From the NCBI GenBank assembly GCA_016927835.1, contig JAFGMA010000011.1:1-64000 (forward strand): 64,000 nt of DNA. The letters run 5' to 3'. Source of the stretch: Candidatus Zhuqueibacterota bacterium. Its GTDB lineage: Bacteria; Zhuqueibacterota; Zhuqueibacteria; Thermofontimicrobiales; Sulfurfontimicrobiaceae. A program made the translations under genes and the position numbers. Of this stretch, positions 1-9,208 are shown in pieces (the stretch's first letter is position 1; the number at the start of each line of letters is the position of its first letter). The notes under the pieces were generated by a model. That model saw only the letters and a list, made by a program, of their open reading frames with translations. It was not told where the DNA came from and searched no databases.

Positions 1-48
1 ACTTTTTTATATTTATCGCCTTAATTCTTAATACGTTATACTTTTCGG

Positions 49-511
49 TCAGACACTATATAATACATCCATTGAAGCAAATCCATTGTCAACAGAATCT
101 TCCCAGCTTGTATAGCCCGGACCGCCACTTGGCTGTGCGATTGCCAGCCAGACTTCATATGCTTGTGCTGAAGATGCATTAGGTGGTGATACTGCCATGG
201 TTGTCTGAAACTCGCCGTTTTTTCAATGCCGAAGTTGCTCATTGCCACTTCACCATCTGTGGTACTATTTGGATAATTCCCTGTGCAGGCAATCATATAG
301 TTCAGACCCAGGTTTTCGAGAAGGATCTGTTCGCTATTTTCCAGTACCCAATTGCCAGAATTCGGAGGAACTTCATCAATGATATCATATAAATTAGTAT
401 GACCAGTCAGGCACCAATTTGAAAATCTTGAGCAAACAAATTACATGAAACAAGAAGAAATAAAGCAACCATAATTGCTACAGAGCGACTTCTGGTTATT
501 TGAGTCTTCAT
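49..511 (-). pseudogene. frameshifted small secreted protein
   Basis: No single frame covers this gene, but the pieces join well. A GGAGGTG ribosome site precedes an ATG at 511. The start encodes a signal peptide (charged start, then a hydrophobic run and 'NLFAQD'). The frame hits TGA after about 33 codons, at roughly 406. A shifted frame then continues protein-like (NWCLTGHTNLYDII, ENSEQILLENLG). After about 210 a second shift is needed to read AQAYEVWLAIAQPSGG and DNGFASMDVLYSV, ending at 49. The rebuilt product is about 150 residues, secreted and of unknown function. Either the gene is decaying or the assembly has two indels. Splicing the frames is my inference; the signal peptide and ribosome site are visible directly. 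It lies just downstream of the secreted FG-GAP protein on the same strand. Confidence 0.6.
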
Positions 512-537
512 AATACACCTCCATTTGTTATTTGATA

Positions 538-2358
538 CTATTGAAGAAACAATATTTTTTTGGTGACTATTTCCAAGTCAGTTTTTGCCTGTACAAAATA
601 AATCCCGCTGCTAAGTTTTTTATAGTGCTCATCCGTGCCATCCCAATTTAATTGTACTGGTCCAGTCGATAAAATGCTGATATCCCAGGATCTTACCAGA
701 TGACCCATGAGGTTGAAAATTTTCAGACTGACATTTTTATGAATCGGTGTACCTGAAATGCTGATTCTGGTATGTTGGTTAAATGGATTCGGATAATTTG
801 AAATTTTTAATGCTGATTTCACAGGCAAAGGCAGATCGAAATCGTTTATATCAGTAACATAAGTCTCATTGGCAATCACCATAAACTGCCCGCCGCCGCG
901 AAGCATAATGTCCAGATCGCCATCCAGATCGAGATCAACGAGATGTGTTTGATTACCATATCCTGAGTTGGTTGAATCAAACGGCAATGCTCTCTCTGTC
1001 AGCAAATCGAAAATACCATCACTTTGATTTATCGCAAATGTATATTTATTTGCAACTAGTTCAGGCATTGCAGAGTAGAGAATACTACTCATCATAAAGA
1101 AATCAATATCCCCATCACCATCGATATCACCGCCTGTTCCGCTCTGATAAGCTTTATTTGTATCAACATGAACTCCTTTGGGCATTAATAATCCGGTACC
1201 ATCATTCATATTCGTCATAAAATAAGGCTGGGAAGGATCGATGTATCCGCCAATAAAGGCATAATCAATAAATCCGTCATTATTTAAATCATTTGCATAA
1301 GTCACAAAAGAAAAAATATCATTATTTTCGATTTGGAACAATTCAAGCGGCGTTGTGTTTTTCATTTTAATTGTTGCAAATCCTCTGAAGCTGCGGTCGG
1401 GCAGACTTTTTCCGGGAGCGATGATATCACGTTTTCCATCGTTATCCAAATCATACAATTCTATTGGGAAATTATACTTAGGCTGAAATGGTACTGAAAT
1501 CGTCTGGCTATCAATAAAGGCCTCTCCACTTTTACTAAGCGCGACTTTTATCCCATGCTTTTGATTGGGTACATTCGCAACTACATCGAAAATACCGTCA
1601 TTGTTAAAGTCATAGAGCCTATATCCTTCAACCCATTCGGGTAGTATTTCTTCTGATGTAAATTGTGCTTTACCATCGTTGAATTTAATAATCCGGTACC
1701 CGATTGGAATATCTATGCCACCATTTCTGTCGTAATCTACTGTTTGCGTACCGCCTCCAGCGCCCCAACCAGGAATCATATAAGCGAATTCAAATTTGCC
1801 ACGACCATCATTCAGAAATAATGCGACTTGTTTTTGAAATGAATCATGGGCAGCGAGGTCTGGCGCACGGTCACCGTTGAAATCAGCAATATAATAAGGC
1901 TGAAGCTGTATTGCGCCGAAAGTCGCTATCGGCGTAAAATTGCCCCCATAATTCTGCCGCACCGCCACCGTGTAATGCCAGGTGAAGCCCTCGAATTGCT
2001 GTCCGTCCGCATAGCGCAGACATGTTGTAAGCGTCACCGTCACCCTCTCGCCGGCGTTGAAGGGCACGTCGCCTACGCCCCACCAGTGTTTCGGCTGCAA
2101 ATACAACGCTTTACCGCCATTTTCCAGCCTGTATTCCCACTTGTGCAAACCGGTAATATCGGAATAAATATAAATCGATGAATCGCAGATCGAACCCGTG
2201 TCAAGCGCTTTCTGTAAACCGATGTGTATTTCAGCATCGGCGGGAATATTCAACCCGTGCTGGGGCGGATAGAGCGCGGTTATGAATGCCGGCTGAGCGA
2301 AGAGGTGTGGCAATTGAAACAGCAGGATCAAGAGAAAGATGAATATTATTTTTTGCAT
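538..2358 (-). CDS. secreted FG-GAP/VCBS repeat protein with C-terminal sorting domain
   Basis: A 606-residue exported protein. Residues 1-21 form a signal peptide ending in LFAQ. Residues 22-130 look like a bacterial Ig-like (Big_5) domain. About 150-500 carry repeated acidic FG-GAP/VCBS motifs such as DFNGDRAPDL, DFNNDGIFDV, DLDNDGKRDI and DLDLDGDLDI, which are expected to bind Ca2+ in a beta-propeller. From about 520 the protein ends in a sorting-type module with SNYPNPFN, KIFNLMGHLV and SSGIYFVQ, as in type IX secretion cargo or FlgD-like Ig domains. The start is set by GGGAGGTG just upstream of ATG 2358. No catalytic residues are recognised; surface binding or adhesion is the likely role. 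The frameshifted secreted gene follows 26 bp downstream. Confidence 0.85.
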   Translation of the reverse strand: MQKIIFIFLLILLFQLPHLFAQPAFITALYPPQHGLNIPADAEIHIGLQKALDTGSICDSSIYIYSDITGLHKWEYRLENGGKALYLQPKHWWGVGDVPFNAGERVTVTLTTCLRYADGQQFEGFTWHYTVAVRQNYGGNFTPIATFGAIQLQPYYIADFNGDRAPDLAAHDSFQKQVALFLNDGRGKFEFAYMIPGWGAGGGTQTVDYDRNGGIDIPIGYRIIKFNDGKAQFTSEEILPEWVEGYRLYDFNNDGIFDVVANVPNQKHGIKVALSKSGEAFIDSQTISVPFQPKYNFPIELYDLDNDGKRDIIAPGKSLPDRSFRGFATIKMKNTTPLELFQIENNDIFSFVTYANDLNNDGFIDYAFIGGYIDPSQPYFMTNMNDGTGLLMPKGVHVDTNKAYQSGTGGDIDGDGDIDFFMMSSILYSAMPELVANKYTFAINQSDGIFDLLTERALPFDSTNSGYGNQTHLVDLDLDGDLDIMLRGGGQFMVIANETYVTDINDFDLPLPVKSALKISNYPNPFNQHTRISISGTPIHKNVSLKIFNLMGHLVRSWDISILSTGPVQLNWDGTDEHYKKLSSGIYFVQAKTDLEIVTKKILFLQ

Positions 2359-2763
2359 GTTTCACCTCCCGGATTTGAAGTGGTTGATAGATTTCAAATG
2401 TTCTTGACAACAGGCAATAAACAAGCATTGGGGACTATCGAAAAGTCAGAAGCGAACCGATGGAACGATATTTCTAAGATAAGCTATACCGGAGCAACGC
2501 AGGCGAGACAATCTAAAACCGGAATCAGTTCAGCAGAACACAAGTGTTGGTGTTGTAAATGTAAAGAAAAAAAAAAGCGAGAATGTCAAGGACTTTTTTA
2601 AATATTTTAAAATTTTTCTCTAATATGTGCTTATTAAATGCAGTTCATTCATTATTTAACAGGTATTATCGGCGGTTTATTGTTGAATTTTTGTGGCAAT
2701 ATGTCACTTATGACTCAGGTTATTGCGGGGCAGCTTCAAGAGGTTGGGAATATTACGATTCCG
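2359..2763. other. intergenic spacer, 405 bp
   Basis: Holds the leader of the FG-GAP gene and an AT-rich stretch with a run of ten A at about 2566-2576. A TTGACA reads on the minus strand near 2585-2590, but the -10 position (CTTTAC) is poor, so no promoter is called. Open frames here do not look like protein. Confidence 0.4.
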
Positions 2764-3048
2764 CTATTTCACCAGCACCAGCTTGCGGTGTGCCACATAT
2801 TGCCGCCGGGTGGTTTCGTCGATTGCCGTCATCCGGCAGAAGTAAATGCCACCGGGGAGATGCTGTCCGTTCCACCGAATCCGGTATCTGCCGGCAGGTT
2901 GCGCTTCATCTGCCAGCACAGCGACTTCCTGCCCCATGAGATTGAATATTTTGATGCTGACGCGGCAGGCTTCGGGCAATTGATAGCTGATACGGGTTTC
3001 GGGATTGAAGGGGTTGGGGTAGTTTTGAAACGCCTGGAAAGCTGTCTT
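2764..3048 (-). pseudogene. orphan C-terminal sorting-domain fragment
   Basis: A 94-codon open frame with no plausible start; it opens directly after an in-frame TAG at 3049-3051. It reads FQNYPNPFNPETRISYQL, then SIKIFNLMGQEVAVLAD, then LPGGIYFCRM and HRKLVLVK. This is the complete C-terminal sorting/FlgD-like module seen at the end of secreted proteins in this phylum, without any protein body. It sits 39 bp past the stop of the URO-D gene on the same strand. The likely origin is a secreted gene whose 5' part was deleted or replaced. It is probably not translated. Confidence 0.75.
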
Positions 3049-3087
3049 CTATCAAGATTCAGATTTAACGACACCAAAAAATTCATT

Positions 3088-4146
3088 TCACCTGCGGCAG
3101 CGTTCTTCATAAACTTCATTATAATAGAGCACACTTTCAACCGGTGTATTCGCCGGGATATGATTGCCAACCGCCATGAAAAATCCGGGGCAGGACTTGC
3201 CGATTTTCATGCAACGCTCCACCTCGGCACAAATCTGTGCTTTCGATCCATAGAGCAAAATCCGCGTATCGGCATTCCCGATGAAGACGTGGGTTCCGCC
3301 ATATTTTTCCGCAATCAATGCCATATCTGTCAGCGGTTCCAGCACGAATCCATGCACGCCAGATTGTGCCAGATCATCGACGAATTCAGTGTAGTTGCCA
3401 TCAGACGTGTAGAGGATTTTCTTTCCGCTGGCAAGTAACGGCTCATAAAACCTTTTGTAATTCGGGAACACATACTGCCGGTACCATGCCGGCGAAATAA
3501 ACGGACCTGCGGTCCAGACAATATCATCGTGGGACATGATCACCGGCACATCGGCAGTCGCCAGCGCGTCATAATATTGCTGAATCCACGAAGCATAACG
3601 ATTCGCCAGTTCACCGAACGCCCGGGGATCGATGCCGGCTGCCAGGAGCAGCATTTCCCAACCGAAAAGATCGATCAATCCGGAAATGAGGGTGACGTAA
3701 ATGCCGGTCATATTCACCGAATCGGGATTTGCCCGGCAATTTTCGCGATAGCTCAATTCGAATCGCTTTTTCAGTTCGAGCTGGTCTTTTTGCCCGAAGG
3801 CTTCCCAGGGATCGAAGGCAAGCACCTGTTCGGGAGTTTCGAAGGGACAAAAAATATTGGTATTCCAGTCGACGGCACCGGCGGCATACTCTGCATGTCC
3901 CATGCTGGTGCGGATATCACCGAATTCGCCGCTCCCGATAAGCGTTGACCAATTCAAATCAAAATTCCATGCTCGTTGAAAAGCTTGCCTGGCGCGCCGT
4001 TTCACATCATCCGGGCTGGTAACGCGCACATCGATGCCGGTAACCCGGCTGACGACCTCCCAATGCTCTGAGACCGAATATTCAGTTCTGGGCACACGAT
4101 CCGGCATGTCAAGGTTCAACGCTGCCCAGCCATCATGATACGACAT
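3088..4146 (-). CDS. uroporphyrinogen decarboxylase-family protein
   Basis: A 352-residue soluble protein without signal peptide, matching the URO-D/MtaA fold in length and pattern: VPRTEYSVSEHW near the start, MSHDDIVWTAGPFISPAW in the middle, and ILYTSDGNYTEFVDDLA, GFVLEPLTDM and FIGNADTRILLYGS near the end. In such clades these proteins are mostly corrinoid-dependent methyltransferases or demethylases, not heme enzymes; no heme genes lie nearby. The 'HIPANTPVESVLYY' ending is typical of the methyltransferase-like branch. AAGGATT lies upstream of ATG 4146. It follows the PhoD-like gene by 132 bp on the same strand and may share its transcript. Exact substrate unknown. Confidence 0.8.
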   Translation of the reverse strand: MSYHDGWAALNLDMPDRVPRTEYSVSEHWEVVSRVTGIDVRVTSPDDVKRRARQAFQRAWNFDLNWSTLIGSGEFGDIRTSMGHAEYAAGAVDWNTNIFCPFETPEQVLAFDPWEAFGQKDQLELKKRFELSYRENCRANPDSVNMTGIYVTLISGLIDLFGWEMLLLAAGIDPRAFGELANRYASWIQQYYDALATADVPVIMSHDDIVWTAGPFISPAWYRQYVFPNYKRFYEPLLASGKKILYTSDGNYTEFVDDLAQSGVHGFVLEPLTDMALIAEKYGGTHVFIGNADTRILLYGSKAQICAEVERCMKIGKSCPGFFMAVGNHIPANTPVESVLYYNEVYEERCRR

Positions 4147-4278
4147 AAGATTAATCCTTCATTTGATAAGATACACATTGCCCACGAAAAACACGAAAGT
4201 GCACGAAACAATCTGGTTCATTTTATAAACCAGCAACCGTTTTCCAGCTTCAAATTGCTCAATCGACCGGATCAAGCA

Positions 4279-5763
4279 TCAGTTCTTAGTCACTGCCTGC
4301 CGGGTTACCACATAAACCGGTATGCCATCGACATCGCGAAAGATGAAACGCACTTCCGGCTTTTCCGGCGTACCGCACAGCTTCACATGCAGAAAGCCAC
4401 CGTAGCCATCCCGGAAATAGGGCTGCCTGGCTTTGTCCCAATGCGGTTGATTGCTCGCGGCATGAGTATCGCTCACGCATCCGCATGATAACTCCTCGAC
4501 GCCAGTGGAATCGATGGAATGAAATTGCCAGTGTCGATCGCCGCAGATAATATAAAAATTTTCAATACGGCTTTCATTGATCCAGTTGAGAAATTCCCTG
4601 CCTTCGGTTTTGAATCCCCGCGGATTGGCGTGATTATCGATTTTGGATTCGCGATCGGGTCCTATGATCGGTGTCGGCGAAACCAGCAGTTTGAACGTGC
4701 AGCGGCTTTGAATTAGTCCATTTTTCAACCACTGTTTTTGCTGCCTGCCCCAGATGCTTTTCTCGGGTCCGTCGGGCATGGTATTGGGGGAACGGTAATC
4801 ACGTCCTTCGACCAGCCAGATTTGAACGCTTCTTCCCCACACAAATGTCCGGTATGTTTTATCGCCCATTGGAACAGCCTCGAGGAAAAGCTCTCTCCCG
4901 AGTTCATCGGTGATCATCGAGGATCCGGCGCGCAACGGATGCGGCACTGGTTGCTGAGGGAAGCAGTCGTCCCAGCGATAATCGTGATCATCTTTTATAA
5001 AATAGATCGGAATTGTTCGAAAAAAATCTCTCACGCAGGGCATGCTGTGCATTCGGTGCCACTGGTAGCGTCCGAGTTCCTTCTCCGTCGCAAAGGGTGG
5101 ATCGTTATCATAGTAAACGTTATCACCAGTGTGGATGAAAAAATCGGGTTCAATGGCTTTCATCGCCTGAAATGATTTGAAGCCCCAGGGCACGCCATTT
5201 ATGAAGATGTCCCGGCTGCGAGCAGCAGTGCCGGTGATGATCGTAAATTCCACCGCGGCGAATACGCTTTCAGCAGGCGCGGTGGTAAAAGACTGCACTT
5301 CGCTGAAACGCGTCCGCGAATGCGATTCGTCAGCGGAGATCTCAGTTTTATAAAAATAGTGAGTCGAGGGCTTCAATTGATCCAGCCTGAACTGCGCCGA
5401 AAAATCGCGTTCAGGCGTCACCTGTTTCCAGGGCGTTTTGCTTACAAGATTCATGTCGGGCTGTTCGCTAAGTAAAATTCGCACCCAACCTTCGCGCCCG
5501 GGCACTTCCTCCGGCAGATCCGGACTGTATGGCAGCCATTCGAATTCACCCTTTTTCCAGAATCGGGAAGTGGGATTGCGTTCAGGATTGGCTGTCAGTC
5601 GAACGCGAATAATGGCTGACGTGGCGGTCACTTCACCGGTAATGCAACCCTGCGCAGTATACGGAGGGATTGATTCACCTGCATCGAGCGCAACTGATTG
5701 CAGACTGAAAAAGATGATGCATAAAAAGAAAACGCCAGCCAAACGTGCAGTGCAATGAACCAT
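4279..5763 (-). CDS. secreted PhoD-like phosphatase
   Basis: A 494-residue exported metallophosphatase of the alkaline phosphatase D type. Residues 1-27 are a signal peptide (VFFLCIIFFSLQSVALDAG). An N-terminal Ig/Fn3-like domain covers about 30-150 (GEVTATSAIIRVRL). The metal-site motifs are HTGDNVYYDND (about 209), KDDHDYRWDD (about 256) and CGDRHWQFHS (about 405). The frame stays open upstream to 6138, but that part overlaps the preceding gene; GGAGGAAACGAAA before ATG 5763 plus the signal peptide decide the start. It begins 22 bp after the stop of the glycosidase-like gene, so the two form an operon. Probable role: phosphate release from phosphodiesters or phosphomonoesters outside the cytoplasm. 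Confidence 0.85.
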   Translation of the reverse strand: MVHCTARLAGVFFLCIIFFSLQSVALDAGESIPPYTAQGCITGEVTATSAIIRVRLTANPERNPTSRFWKKGEFEWLPYSPDLPEEVPGREGWVRILLSEQPDMNLVSKTPWKQVTPERDFSAQFRLDQLKPSTHYFYKTEISADESHSRTRFSEVQSFTTAPAESVFAAVEFTIITGTAARSRDIFINGVPWGFKSFQAMKAIEPDFFIHTGDNVYYDNDPPFATEKELGRYQWHRMHSMPCVRDFFRTIPIYFIKDDHDYRWDDCFPQQPVPHPLRAGSSMITDELGRELFLEAVPMGDKTYRTFVWGRSVQIWLVEGRDYRSPNTMPDGPEKSIWGRQQKQWLKNGLIQSRCTFKLLVSPTPIIGPDRESKIDNHANPRGFKTEGREFLNWINESRIENFYIICGDRHWQFHSIDSTGVEELSCGCVSDTHAASNQPHWDKARQPYFRDGYGGFLHVKLCGTPEKPEVRFIFRDVDGIPVYVVTRQAVTKN

Positions 5764-5785
5764 TTTCGTTTCCTCCTTCAAGCGG

Positions 5786-8700
5786 TTAAAATTCCCACAA
5801 AGCCCGGTTATAGTCATCCGGAGGCTGCGGATCCCATTGCCAGAACGTACCGCGTTCGATGTTCGTATTCCATTGAGTTCGCGCCGCTGACGGTTGCGCC
5901 GCATCCCACGATGGTATATGCTCATAAGGCGTTGTGAACCGGATATCGGGATAACATGTTGCCATGCCGTTATGATTCGCAGCTTCGAGATAAAATAATG
6001 CGCCCCGATGATCGACGACGAATTCGGTTTCCCAGACATCCGCCGATTCGACCGACATCGGAATCTGGTGCCAGGGCATATACGAGGGCAGCGGTTTGAA
6101 ATATACTTTAGCCCATTGAATGCCCAATTGATCTTCAATTCGGGCGCGCAAGGTTAGTCTGAAGTGACTCTCATCAAGCCATTGGATTTTTGAAGGTAGA
6201 AGCGATATTGCCGGGACGTGATCGTCGGCGGCAACCGTCACCGAATACCAATTTTTGCCTTCGCCTTCCGGAAAATAGATGCGCGCCCCGACCGAATCAT
6301 ATCGAAACCAGATTCCCTCCCAGGGACGTTCAATAATCTCCGGCGCTTCCAGATTGGGACCGTGCGTCTCAACCCTGAGAAAATATTCGAGCTTTCCGGT
6401 TTTTATTTCGGCTGCCGGTATCATGGCTTCATAGACGCCGTATAATTCTTCATTGCGAAGCATTGGTATTTTTTTCATGTCGTCTGTCGGGAAACTTTTA
6501 TAATAGAGCGTCGCATGCACTTCGGTACGCGCATAGACAAAAGCGGAAAGCCGTAGCTCTTCCCCCGCCCTGGCAAAACGCCGGGGCGTATGGCTGACAA
6601 CCGGTGCATTTCCTCGCAAGGGGCGTTGTTTGCGCATGGCAGCCAGCGCCCGATCCAGGTCGTATTCATCGCGCTTCAGCTTTTCGCCTTCGCCAGCCCA
6701 GGTGAACGTGTCGGTTTTCATGCGCAGCCATTCGGGCAGGGGACCATAATGCGCATCCGCGATTTCGGCTAAATTCGACCAGGCTGATTGTGCCTGACGC
6801 AGTTCCTCATACGCGTTGAGTATCTGCTCCAAATCATTGTTTTCCATGAAAAAAGCATAGTGGAGTGCCACCTTTATTTTGTGCACATAATAGCGCCCGA
6901 GCCATTTCAAGGCATTCAAATCCTGCTCAAGACAGGTCAGTGCGGGCGACGGTTGTGTTGCAGCAAAGGGAAGCAGAGCATCGATGGCATCGGCGGTATG
7001 ATTCAGCGCATGAATGACTTCGTAAGGTCCGATTTTCCCTGTGGGCAGCCAATCGTGATCGGGGATTGCCGGCGAATCACCACCGGCGTGTACGTCACCT
7101 TTACTCAACGGATCATTTGGAGGATTATTCATCCAGGCGCGCACAAATTCCTGAATACTCTGAAAGGTTCGGGTATCCAGCGCCGGGCAGTGCACGAAAT
7201 CTTCGAGCGTTCCCGGCACGCGCATATCGGCAAGCGCAAACGCATCGTTACCGACTTCCATCTCGGGCGCCATTTGACGATGATCCGGTCCGAGCCGGTG
7301 GTACGAATAAATCAAGGGAACGATTTTACTCGCCTGGCGCAGCGCCTCGTATGCGCTCTCTCCGGCTTCTCCGAATTTTTCCGCGAACAGGGCTTTCCAG
7401 ACAGACTCGGGTGTGTCGGGATCATACGCGAACCGTCCCCAGAGATGATACCAGAACCAGGTTCGTTGATGGTTCCATCGATACCAGCGACCATCCGGGG
7501 CATCAGTCCGGTGGTAGGCGTCGTCAACGGCGTAATACGCGGAAAGAGGCTCAACCGTGTAGCCGATTCCGCGTCCGAGTTGACAACTGAGAACCGTCCG
7601 TCGCACAAAATCGGGATCTCCCCAGTTAAATATACGATGGGTCCCATTGGCGCGCACCTGCCAGAGAATTTGCCAGGGTTGGGGTTCCACAGGGTATGCT
7701 TCATAACTGTATGAGGGTGGTAAATTGGCTTCAATCGGAGACACGATACCCTGATAAGGTAATCCAAGCTGCTCGCCGTTATATTTCGGCTCGACGATGA
7801 ATTGTCCCGGGAATTGATGTCCCATCTGCATCAGCTTTTGAGCGATGGCTCCCCAGGTTCTCGTATAAACCTGAATGTGCGGCGCGATGTCCCGGATCGG
7901 CTCGAGATAGGCTCTTTCGAAAAAATCTTCGCTTTGCCCGGATTCGCCGACACGGAATCCAAATGCCCATAAATCAGGAGTCTCTTCGAGGAATTGCCGC
8001 ACGCAGCGTTGGGTATAATCCACCAGTCGTTCACCTGACAGTTCTTCTTCACCCGATGAAACACTGGCATTGTAATTCATGAATGCAACCCGGATACCCC
8101 GTTCCTTTGCCATTACAACGATGCGTTTGAAACGCTGGAAAATTTTGCGGGTCAGATAGGGTGGTATGCCGGTATCGGGATATTCATCGAAAGAGAAAAA
8201 ATATGGGAAGATATTGGGCATATTGGTGATCCGCAGATCAAAAACCGCATGGATATCCAAAACATTGTGCCGGGTTTCGGCGAGCAAGTTCAAATAATCC
8301 TGCCAGTATTCCTCGCAAAAATACCAGGAATTGGTGTCGAGCATTGCCTGTCGATGCAAAAACGGATTGACCGCACGCACCGCCAGGAATGGCGTTTCGG
8401 ATCGCTCCTGAATTTGTTTTACGCCGGATATTTTTTGTGCCAGACGAAACTGCTCAGCCAGATCGATGCAGGCGTACATGATACCGACGGCATCGGTTCC
8501 GGCAAGGACGATGGCATTTTTGGTTTTGCGAATGACGAACGATTCGGCTTGTGCAGGCAGCGAAATCTTGACGGATTTCAAGCAGTCGTTATTGATGTTG
8601 GATGAATCGCAAATCCAGATGTCGTGTGTGCTCCCATTTTGCGGGGGATCGGTTGTCAGACTCACCCGGAGCTCTTTTTTATGCATCGCATTTTGAAGCA

Positions 8701-8830
8701 CATTCACGCCATGGATGACGGGTGCGCTCTTTTCGGCTTTCAAAATTATTTGCCAGGTATTTGAGTTGCCTGTGGAATATGAAACGACAATGACTAATAA
8801 AGTAAACATCATGTTCCGTATTCTTTTCAT
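5786..8830 (-). CDS. large secreted glycoside-hydrolase-like protein
   Basis: A 1014-residue exported protein. Residues 1-23 form a signal peptide. About 25-145 resemble the small N-terminal domain of GH20/GH67 enzymes (AIVLAGTDAVGIMYACIDLAEQ). About 150-480 look like a TIM barrel (NSWYFCEEYWQDYLNLLAET, ERGIRVAFMNYN, WAFGFRVGES, IVEPKYNGEQ). The C-terminal 500 residues are helical and then beta-rich. Acid residues such as the Glu in FRVGES and IVEPKYN are candidate catalytic groups, but I cannot assign a GH family. An AAGGAGGTG site precedes ATG 8830. It heads a minus-strand operon with the PhoD-like gene and has its own promoter at 8956-8984, divergent from the kinase gene. Likely role: breakdown of uronic-acid or amino-sugar glycans (inference). 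Confidence 0.7.
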   Translation of the reverse strand: MKRIRNMMFTLLVIVVSYSTGNSNTWQIILKAEKSAPVIHGVNVLQNAMHKKELRVSLTTDPPQNGSTHDIWICDSSNINNDCLKSVKISLPAQAESFVIRKTKNAIVLAGTDAVGIMYACIDLAEQFRLAQKISGVKQIQERSETPFLAVRAVNPFLHRQAMLDTNSWYFCEEYWQDYLNLLAETRHNVLDIHAVFDLRITNMPNIFPYFFSFDEYPDTGIPPYLTRKIFQRFKRIVVMAKERGIRVAFMNYNASVSSGEEELSGERLVDYTQRCVRQFLEETPDLWAFGFRVGESGQSEDFFERAYLEPIRDIAPHIQVYTRTWGAIAQKLMQMGHQFPGQFIVEPKYNGEQLGLPYQGIVSPIEANLPPSYSYEAYPVEPQPWQILWQVRANGTHRIFNWGDPDFVRRTVLSCQLGRGIGYTVEPLSAYYAVDDAYHRTDAPDGRWYRWNHQRTWFWYHLWGRFAYDPDTPESVWKALFAEKFGEAGESAYEALRQASKIVPLIYSYHRLGPDHRQMAPEMEVGNDAFALADMRVPGTLEDFVHCPALDTRTFQSIQEFVRAWMNNPPNDPLSKGDVHAGGDSPAIPDHDWLPTGKIGPYEVIHALNHTADAIDALLPFAATQPSPALTCLEQDLNALKWLGRYYVHKIKVALHYAFFMENNDLEQILNAYEELRQAQSAWSNLAEIADAHYGPLPEWLRMKTDTFTWAGEGEKLKRDEYDLDRALAAMRKQRPLRGNAPVVSHTPRRFARAGEELRLSAFVYARTEVHATLYYKSFPTDDMKKIPMLRNEELYGVYEAMIPAAEIKTGKLEYFLRVETHGPNLEAPEIIERPWEGIWFRYDSVGARIYFPEGEGKNWYSVTVAADDHVPAISLLPSKIQWLDESHFRLTLRARIEDQLGIQWAKVYFKPLPSYMPWHQIPMSVESADVWETEFVVDHRGALFYLEAANHNGMATCYPDIRFTTPYEHIPSWDAAQPSAARTQWNTNIERGTFWQWDPQPPDDYNRALWEF

Positions 8831-8955
8831 AATAGCAGCACCTCCTTTTTGTAAAATGACAGGTTCGGATTAAAAATTCAACGACAGTGGCACAACTCCA
8901 GATTCAGATCGCGTCTTTTTCGATTCGTTATTTTAATGCTTTAAAATAAAATTCT

Positions 8956-8984
8956 AATGTAACTTATTTCCCCTCTAAAGTCAA
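8956..8984 (-). promoter_or_regulatory. sigma-70-like promoter for the glycosidase-like operon
   Basis: On the minus strand TTGACT (8979-8984) and TACATT (8956-8961) are 17 bp apart. Transcription would start about 125 bp upstream of ATG 8830. Confidence 0.55.
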
Positions 8985-9002
8985 GAATGAAATGGGTTGC
9001 TA

Positions 9003-9031
9003 TTGACATTTTGCTGAAAAAATGCTATTAT
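9003..9031 (+). promoter_or_regulatory. upstream sigma-70-like promoter of the kinase gene
   Basis: TTGACA (9003-9008), a 17-bp spacer, then TATTAT (9026-9031): a near-consensus promoter. The transcript would begin just before a short hairpin and run into the second promoter at 9145. Confidence 0.6.
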
Positions 9032-9055
9032 TGATGCTTTCCCTCAGTTTCTGGT

Positions 9056-9075
9056 TTCCAAACTTCCGTTTGGAA
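9056..9075 (+). repeat. short perfect hairpin in the kinase leader
   Basis: TTCCAAAC, loop TTCC, GTTTGGAA: an 8-bp perfect stem between the two promoters. No T-run follows, so it is not a normal terminator. It may be an operator or an RNA structure. A tiny frame MKPTRN lies just after it. Confidence 0.35.
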
Positions 9076-9144
9076 TCCAAAGGGTATTGTAAACCATGAA
9101 ACCAACCAGGAACTGAATCCCTGCCTTTATTTTGAATTTTTAGC

Positions 9145-9173
9145 TTGACTTTTATGAAGCTGGTTATTATACT
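9145..9173 (+). promoter_or_regulatory. proximal sigma-70-like promoter of the kinase gene
   Basis: TTGACT (9145-9150), 17 bp, TATACT (9168-9173). The predicted start is near 9180, giving a leader of about 28 nt before ATG 9209. Confidence 0.6.
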
Positions 9174-9208
9174 GTAATAAATATAAGATATTGAAAATAT
9201 TCGACAAC

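Noticed and set aside
2571-2590. Promoter for the FG-GAP gene with TTGACA
   Set aside because: The -10 position at 17 bp reads CTTTAC, too poor to call.
2638-3438. Plus-strand frame of 266 codons
   Set aside because: Antisense to the URO-D gene and the sorting-domain fragment; composition is that of a shadow frame.
5764-6138. Upstream extension of the PhoD-like gene
   Set aside because: It overlaps the glycosidase-like gene; the signal peptide and ribosome site lie at 5763.
6788-7714. Plus-strand frame of 308 codons
   Set aside because: Antisense to the glycosidase-like gene, which has a signal peptide, ribosome site and promoter.
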